A DNA stretch of 8,564 nucleotides from Nitrosopumilus sp. UBA526 (lineage in GTDB: Archaea > Thermoproteota > Nitrososphaeria > Nitrososphaerales > Nitrosopumilaceae). The first letter of the stretch is position 1. Each line of letters opens with the position of its first letter. The notes beneath the pieces are model-generated. The model was not told the DNA's origin. It searched no databases and was given only the letters and a program-made list of their open reading frames with translations. The stretch lies in assembly GCA_002506665.1 (NCBI GenBank), contig DAXZ01000082.1, positions 1 through 8,564 on the forward strand, in the 5' to 3' direction. The translations under genes and the position numbers were made by a program. Below are positions 5,418-8,564 of the stretch, piece after piece.

Positions 5418-5451
5418 GACAGGGGTATTTCTGTCATCAGATCTTTTGTTT
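5418..5451 (+). terminator. Hairpin plus T-rich tract after the DUF6659-type gene
   Basis: GACAG (5418-5422) pairs with CTGTC (5431-5435) around an 8-base loop immediately after the TAA, and TTTTGTTTT (5443-5451) follows. It lies between two convergent genes, and T-rich stops are typical in archaea. Confidence 0.45.
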
Positions 5452-5499
5452 TGATATATAATTTGTCAGGCCAAACCCTGCATGGAATAATTTGTTTGA

Positions 5500-5706
5500 T
5501 TAGAATCGTATGAGATTTTTTAGAATTTTATCAATTACCTGTATCTCGTGCTTTCTTTCTTGTATTGTTGTTTTGTTCCATTCTCTTGCAAATTCAGACT
5601 GTTTGTCGAACTTTTCTAGTTCTTGGATGTATTTTACTAGATGAATTTTGTAGTCATGAAGCAAGTCGAGATGCTTGTTGTGGTTATTTTCAGTCGGTGA
5701 TACCAT
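5500..5706 (-). CDS. Small helical hypothetical protein (68 aa), overlaps upstream gene
   Basis: I do not recognise it. The sequence is charged and helical (H-L-D-L-L-H-D-Y-K-I-H-L-V-K-Y-I-Q-E-L-E-K-F, then H-E-I-Q-V-I-D-K-I-L-K-N-L-I), like a two-helix coiled coil. The frame is open further upstream to 5829, but that part is antisense-like filler over the neighbour. The ATG at 5706 has GAGGAG four bases before it, the best SD on this strand nearby. The start lies 17 bases inside the 3' end of the gene at 5690-5923, so translation is probably coupled. The alternative is that the two are one gene broken by a frameshift near 5690-5706, giving a single protein of about 140 residues. Confidence 0.55.
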   Translation of the reverse strand: MVSPTENNHNKHLDLLHDYKIHLVKYIQELEKFDKQSEFAREWNKTTIQERKHEIQVIDKILKNLIRF

Positions 5707-5923
5707 TCCACTCCTCATCTCTGACATCTGGGAATAGTTTCCGGATTCGTATCTTGTCCTTTTCCATTGCATCAATTCTCTTATCAAGGTAGATGATGAT
5801 TGCAGGCTCGCTTGTCTGGTTTTTCTCATCTTGCAGGTCTACGAGCGTTGCTTCAAGCGTCTGATAATATGCGATATGCTCCTGCCGGGACTGCTCTGAT
5901 GTGTCCTCATCTTTTACATCCAT
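5690..5923 (-). CDS. Small acidic helical hypothetical protein (77 aa)
   Basis: I do not recognise the family. It starts with a very acidic, polar N-terminus (M-D-V-K-D-E-D-T-S-E-Q) and continues as one or two long helices with heptad-like spacing (I-A-Y-Y-Q-T-L-E-A-T-L-V-D-L, and I-I-I-Y-L-D-K-R-I-D-A-M-E-K), suggesting a coiled-coil hairpin. The first 45 codons have no competing frame of similar quality. The start at 5923 lies near a tandem GTTTAATG repeat and about 31 bases from a TTAAAGTATT element that could be its TATA box. It overlaps the next gene by 17 bases. The pair would make sense as interacting coiled-coil partners, or as one protein split by a frameshift. Confidence 0.55.
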   Translation of the reverse strand: MDVKDEDTSEQSRQEHIAYYQTLEATLVDLQDEKNQTSEPAIIIYLDKRIDAMEKDKIRIRKLFPDVRDEEWNGITD

Positions 5924-5927
5924 TACA

Positions 5928-5943
5928 GTTTAATGGTTTAATG
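5928..5943. repeat. Perfect tandem 8-mer (GTTTAATG x2) at a gene start
   Basis: Two direct copies of GTTTAATG lie 5-20 bases upstream of the minus-strand ATG at 5923, between it and the candidate TATA element at 5950-5959. The same octamer occurs at 1529-1536 over the Fic start codon. It could be an operator over the transcription start. Confidence 0.45.
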
Positions 5944-5949
5944 AGCGAG

Positions 5950-5959
5950 TTAAAGTATT
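5950..5959 (-). promoter_or_regulatory. Candidate TATA element of the coiled-coil gene pair
   Basis: The minus strand reads AATACTTTAA, centred about 31 bases upstream of the ATG at 5923. It is a weak match, but the best one in the 119-base gap that follows the regulator operon. Confidence 0.3.
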
Positions 5960-6042
5960 TGATCATTTAGAACCAAAAATACCCTCTCTGGATATTGTTA
6001 CTGAAACATGCCCCCCCTAATTATCCATCATTAGTTTGAGGA

Positions 6043-6627
6043 CTAGGATATTATCTTCAAAGGGTCGGCATTTGCAATCTCGTTAATTGTGACATACATG
6101 TGAAATTCATCATCCTGGATTTTGACTGAAAAATCATCTATCGTAGAATAGTATTTTTTGTTGTGCTCACATTCATCGAGGTCACATGTTGCAAGCAGTC
6201 CGTGAGATATTAAATATGAGATATTTCCAGATACCACCCCAAGATCGATATTGATTCTAGACGCTATCTCCCAGATTGTCAGCGGATAGTCAAATGCAAT
6301 ATCCAAGATCTGTTTTCTGATTTTATCCTCAAAGGATGACAAGATAGCATTCTTTAAGGATTCATCCTTTATCTCCACGATGTGGTCTGATTTTGATTGC
6401 AGGCGGCAGATTAAATCCAACGTCTTTTTGATTACAGGGGTTCCATCATCACCGAGGACCTGTTCTGTAATGGATTCAAATTTTTTAAAATCTTTGATAG
6501 AAGATAACAGTGTCATGTTGTATTTTTCAAAAACAGAATATTTTATTTTGCTGATATTATCATCACCAACAAAGTCTGAGAATTTTTTTTCAAAAGATGT
6601 GGCAAGGAGCGTCTCCATTGCAGTCAT
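6043..6627 (-). CDS. Winged-helix regulator, second gene of a regulator operon (194 aa)
   Basis: Residues 100-170 form a winged helix: D-K-I-R-K-Q-I-L-D-I-A (helix 1), L-T-I-W-E-I-A-S-R-I (helix 2), recognition helix G-V-V-S-G-N-I-S-Y-L-I-S-H-G-L-L, then a wing ending in K-K-Y-Y-S-T. Residues 11-70 look like a separate helical domain (F-E-K-K-F-S-D-F-V-G, Y-S-V-F-E-K-Y, F-E-S-I-T-E-Q-V-L-G-D-D-G). That arrangement is reminiscent of archaeal regulators with an N-terminal helical sensor module. C148 and C153 could bind metal or sense redox in the wing, but no further ligands are obvious. Its ATG overlaps the previous gene's TGA (ATGA at 6624-6627), so the two are surely co-translated. A C-terminal extension follows the wing. 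Target genes unknown. Confidence 0.8.
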   Translation of the reverse strand: MTAMETLLATSFEKKFSDFVGDDNISKIKYSVFEKYNMTLLSSIKDFKKFESITEQVLGDDGTPVIKKTLDLICRLQSKSDHIVEIKDESLKNAILSSFEDKIRKQILDIAFDYPLTIWEIASRINIDLGVVSGNISYLISHGLLATCDLDECEHNKKYYSTIDDFSVKIQDDEFHMYVTINEIANADPLKIIS

Positions 6628-7136
6628 GGATAAATGGTCTCTCCTATTGAAAGTTTTGGCAGACGCGACAGGTTTACCTGTAGTCGAATCTGACTTATTT
6701 TTGTAGATACACTAAACTCGGCCTTTGAGATTGTCTTGTCATACAGACGTACACGCTTTGTGGATTTTGTGTATCCAACTGGCAAGATAAAACCATCTTG
6801 CAACAGCTCGTTGAACTTTCGATATGCTGATGACTGTGAAGCACCGCATTGGGCTATCATCTCGTCTTTTGAAATAGGACTGTCTATTAGCAAAAGGATG
6901 TGGCGCTTTATCGGGTCTGAATAGACCCTGATCATTTTTTCAGCCAGGTTGTGCTCATGAAGTTCAATCCAGAGTGCATCATCGTGATCTTTGAGAATCG
7001 TCAATGAGACTTTTACTGCAGACTCTGGAGGCTTGTTCTCACAAGCAAGCATGGCTCGTTGTCCTGGCTCGAGATGATTATTTGCGTTCCTTATTGTGTC
7101 CATACACAACAGCTGGGAGAACTGGTGTTGCATCAT
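6624..7136 (-). CDS. ArsR-like winged-helix regulator, first gene of the operon (170 aa)
   Basis: Residues 68-145 match an ArsR-like winged helix: M-I-R-V-Y-S-D-P-I-K-R-H-I-L-L-L-I (helix 1), I-S-K-D-E-M-I-A-Q-C (helix 2), recognition helix S-Q-S-S-A-Y-R-K-F-N-E-L-L-Q-D-G, and a wing with a basic K-S-T-K-R-V-R-L-Y strand. Residues 1-65 are less clear, with C11 and C32 and a beta-like stretch 40-60. C97 lies at the end of helix 2, but there is no classical ArsR metal-binding CxCxxC. Two ATGs are adjacent (7136 and 7133); either fits the TATA spacing. It leads an operon with a second winged-helix protein, so the two may form a heteromer or act on the same promoters. Its start region is almost identical to that of the secreted-protein gene at 7572. 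Confidence 0.8.
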   Translation of the reverse strand: MMQHQFSQLLCMDTIRNANNHLEPGQRAMLACENKPPESAVKVSLTILKDHDDALWIELHEHNLAEKMIRVYSDPIKRHILLLIDSPISKDEMIAQCGASQSSAYRKFNELLQDGFILPVGYTKSTKRVRLYDKTISKAEFSVSTKISQIRLQVNLSRLPKLSIGETIYP

Positions 7137-7163
7137 GGTATATTATGTCAAAATGATACTTAA
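7131..7163 (-). promoter_or_regulatory. Start-proximal element and TATA box of the regulator operon
   Basis: A TTAAGTATC element (7155-7163) lies about 23-26 bases upstream of the ATGs. Between it and the start, 7131-7154 carries ATTTTG followed by ATACCAT, a pattern repeated at 7570-7592. Transcription probably starts at or near the ATG, so this element would overlap the transcription start. Confidence 0.4.
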
Positions 7164-7251
7164 GAGATACTATTTTTACTTTTTTTGAGAAAACATTCTT
7201 TCTTTAAATAATTAGCAAGTTCAGGCATGAAAATCAGTATACAGTTAGGCA

Positions 7252-7278
7252 GAAAAAAATAGAGATAGGGGGCTATCC
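7252..7278 (-). terminator. Hairpin plus T7 terminator of the small secreted-protein gene
   Basis: On the minus strand GGGG, overlapping the last codons, pairs with CCCC around the loop ATAGC. TATCTCTA and seven T residues follow (complement of 7253-7259). The stop codon TAG lies in the loop. Confidence 0.45.
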
Positions 7279-7572
7279 CCTTCCGATGGCGGCATATCGT
7301 CCTTTCCTGCCTCTAATGAACAGCATTGCGGCCGTTGTTCCAAAGATACCACCAGCAAGGATGCATGCACCAATTACCCCGTCTAGGGCAAAGTTTGGAG
7401 TGCCAGAGCCTGTAGCCCCCTCCCTAGTTGCAATATCGACCTTGCTCTTTGAGGTGACCATTGCTTGGTATAACCCCTTGTCAGGATCGTCATATTGCGC
7501 AAATGCAGGTTGTGCAAAAATTGCCAACAATGCACCGATAAACATCCCAGCAAGGATTGTATTTTTCTGCAT
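7273..7572 (-). CDS. Small secreted / membrane-anchored protein (99 aa)
   Basis: A signal peptide is clear: K3, a hydrophobic core (I-L-A-G-M-F-I-G-A-L-L-A-I-F-A, 6-20) and a probable signal-peptidase site after A-F-A (residue 25), leaving Q-Y-D-D-P-D as the mature N-terminus. The outer domain is only about 35 polar residues. A second hydrophobic segment (62-86, with C70) anchors it, and a basic tail (R-G-R-K-G-R) should face the cytoplasm, giving a single-pass N-out protein. I do not recognise a family, but short proteins with this A-x-A-Q signal style are common in ammonia-oxidising archaea. A 98-aa frame on the other strand is rejected because it lacks these features. It is divergent from another secreted protein, with 99 bases between the start codons. 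Confidence 0.8.
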   Translation of the reverse strand: MQKNTILAGMFIGALLAIFAQPAFAQYDDPDKGLYQAMVTSKSKVDIATREGATGSGTPNFALDGVIGACILAGGIFGTTAAMLFIRGRKGRYAAIGRG

Positions 7573-7603
7573 GATGGTATGATATGCAAAATAGTATAAA
7601 AAA
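7570..7603 (-). promoter_or_regulatory. Start-proximal element and TATA box of the small secreted-protein gene
   Basis: TTTTTTATAC (7594-7603 on the minus strand) is centred about 26 bases upstream of the ATG at 7572, so the mRNA is probably leaderless. Bases 7570-7592 repeat the element found at 7131-7154. Confidence 0.5.
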
Positions 7604-7643
7604 ACAAAAGCATTTTCTCAAAGAAAATAATTTGTTGACCTGG

Positions 7644-7653
7644 TTTTATAAAA
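7644..7653 (+). promoter_or_regulatory. TATA box of the large secreted-protein gene
   Basis: TTTTATAAAA is centred about 23 bases upstream of the ATG at 7672, with no SD. It is the strongest TATA match in the window and forms a divergent promoter with 7594-7603. Confidence 0.55.
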
Positions 7654-7671
7654 TGCCACCATATACAAGGC

Positions 7672-8564
7672 ATGTCTGCAAGATATGTTGTAACATTATT
7701 GGTACTGGGGATGATGTTTCTAGTTCTTCCAGCACAGGCAGTTCAGCTAGATGCCATAGTTCCCAAGTCTACTGAAGAGTTTGTTCCAGTCTTTACATTT
7801 ACCAGGGTTATATCCATACAATATTCTCAGGACAGCAAGCTAGCAGAACTAGCGGGGGACTCACAGCAGACAATTGCATTTGATATTGATTCACAAAATG
7901 CCGGGATTTTAGTAGACAAGATAAACACCGAATTGCAAAAAGAGTCACATGCTGTGATAAGTGATATTTCAGGGCAGTATCTAGCAATAGTCACACCGCA
8001 AAAAGAATCCATATCAATAGAATACAAGATAGTGCTTCGACCAACCGTACAAGGCCACTTTGTCTCAGAGTCCGTACTTGATGCACAGTGGCGGGGATTT
8101 GCAGTTGCAGATGAGATTCCAGTTGAGACCAAATATGGCACATATGATATTAATTCGGCATTGTCTGCATTTGTCAATATGCCGGCAGTGGCAAAATTGC
8201 TAGCAGAATCAGAGATCTTGAATTCAGAGATAATAGATGCCAGCGGCCTCCTAGAACTGCCCTTGTCAAAATGGGAATCCATGTTTGACCCTACGGCAGT
8301 GATGAGTGAGACTGCGAGGTTTGGATTCTCAGGTAACGTGATTACAAACTATTCCATGGGAATCTGCACAGTATATCTCGGAGTGTGCCAAGACCGAGAT
8401 CTTTCAGAATCATTTCAGATTGACGGGGACGAATATACCATACAGTCAATTGAATCCCAGGATGACGGAACCATAATAATCGATGGCTATGTCCAAGAGA
8501 GTTATCTAGGCAGGACAGAGTTGTTTCTAGTCTCAGATGACTCACCTCCGAGAGGAGACGACGG
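7672..8564 (+). CDS. Secreted protein of unknown function, 3' end outside window (297+ aa)
   Basis: The ATG at 7672 opens a frame that stays open for 297 codons to the window edge. Residues 1-23 are a signal peptide: R4, core V-V-T-L-L-V-L-G-M-M-F-L-V-L, and cleavage after A-Q-A. The mature part is beta-rich and acidic, without membrane segments so far. It has an N-glycosylation sequon N-Y-S at 226-228 and two close cysteines (C232, C239) that may form a disulphide, as expected for an extracellular domain. The last visible residues (S-P-P-R-G-D-D) look like the start of a flexible, Pro/Asp-rich linker, often followed by a C-terminal membrane anchor, but that part is not in the window. I do not recognise the family. 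Minus-strand frames at 7827-8282 and 8342-8545 are serine/cysteine-rich shadows of it. Confidence 0.85.
   Translation, partial: MSARYVVTLLVLGMMFLVLPAQAVQLDAIVPKSTEEFVPVFTFTRVISIQYSQDSKLAELAGDSQQTIAFDIDSQNAGILVDKINTELQKESHAVISDISGQYLAIVTPQKESISIEYKIVLRPTVQGHFVSESVLDAQWRGFAVADEIPVETKYGTYDINSALSAFVNMPAVAKLLAESEILNSEIIDASGLLELPLSKWESMFDPTAVMSETARFGFSGNVITNYSMGICTVYLGVCQDRDLSESFQIDGDEYTIQSIESQDDGTIIIDGYVQESYLGRTELFLVSDDSPPRGDD

Noticed and set aside
5707..5829. Upstream extension of the 68-aa frame to an ATG at 5829.
   Set aside because: It overlaps the better-supported 77-aa gene, and its composition (many Ser, Arg and Met) looks like an out-of-frame reading. The internal ATG at 5706 has the SD.
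6011..6017. Run of seven C residues downstream of the regulator operon.
   Set aside because: A single homopolymer with no pairing partner or motif; it could be a slippage site but supports no feature.
7286..7582. 98-aa plus-strand frame opposite the small secreted protein.
   Set aside because: The minus strand has a textbook signal peptide, membrane anchor, TATA box and terminator; the plus frame is a proline/alanine-rich mirror.
7827..8282. 151-aa minus-strand frame.
   Set aside because: It is antisense to the secreted protein, is very rich in Ser and Cys as expected of a shadow, and has no promoter at its start.

Overview
The window looks like a piece of an ammonia-oxidising archaeal (Nitrososphaeria/Thaumarchaeota, probably Nitrosopumilales) chromosome. 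The evidence is a DUF6659-type protein, small orphan winged-helix regulators, secreted proteins ending their signal peptides in A-x-A, moderate AT richness, and many TATA-like boxes about 23-30 bases upstream of start codons with no Shine-Dalgarno (SD) sequence, i.e. predicted leaderless transcripts. Genus is not decidable by eye. No rRNA, tRNA, CRISPR array or insertion sequence was recognised.

Layout. 1-177 is the C-terminal end of a membrane protein with a CxxC pair. 253-1067 (+) holds a small unknown protein and a winged-helix regulator. A DUF5615/PIN-like putative nuclease (1064-1336, -) converges on the regulator so tightly that the two stop codons share a CTAG. 1534-2733 (+) is a full-length Fic-family AMP-transferase with an N-terminal inhibitory motif and a C-terminal winged helix; its start lies in a 28-base inverted repeat whose loop carries the SD. 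2867-3350 (+) is a pair of small unknown proteins, directly abutted by a convergent helical protein (3351-3776, -). Next come a two-helix membrane protein (3984-4208, +), a SAM-dependent O-methyltransferase (4324-4941, -) and a divergent DUF6659-type protein (5040-5417, +). 5500-5923 (-) holds two overlapping small charged helical proteins. 6043-7136 (-) is a two-regulator operon joined by an ATGA overlap. The right end has a divergent pair: a small secreted or membrane-anchored protein (7273-7572, -) and a large secreted protein that runs off the window (7672-8564, +).

How they fit together. This is mostly lineage-specific housekeeping and regulatory material rather than one obvious large system. 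Three things stand out: the Fic/HTH gene with its start-codon hairpin, the nearly identical start-proximal element shared by the regulator operon and the divergent secreted-protein gene, and the 4201-4324 region, where a small frame interrupted by TAG continues into a lysine/alanine repeat tail. No gene-free stretch exceeds about 210 bases; the longest (3777-3983 and 1337-1533) hold only promoters and the Fic leader.
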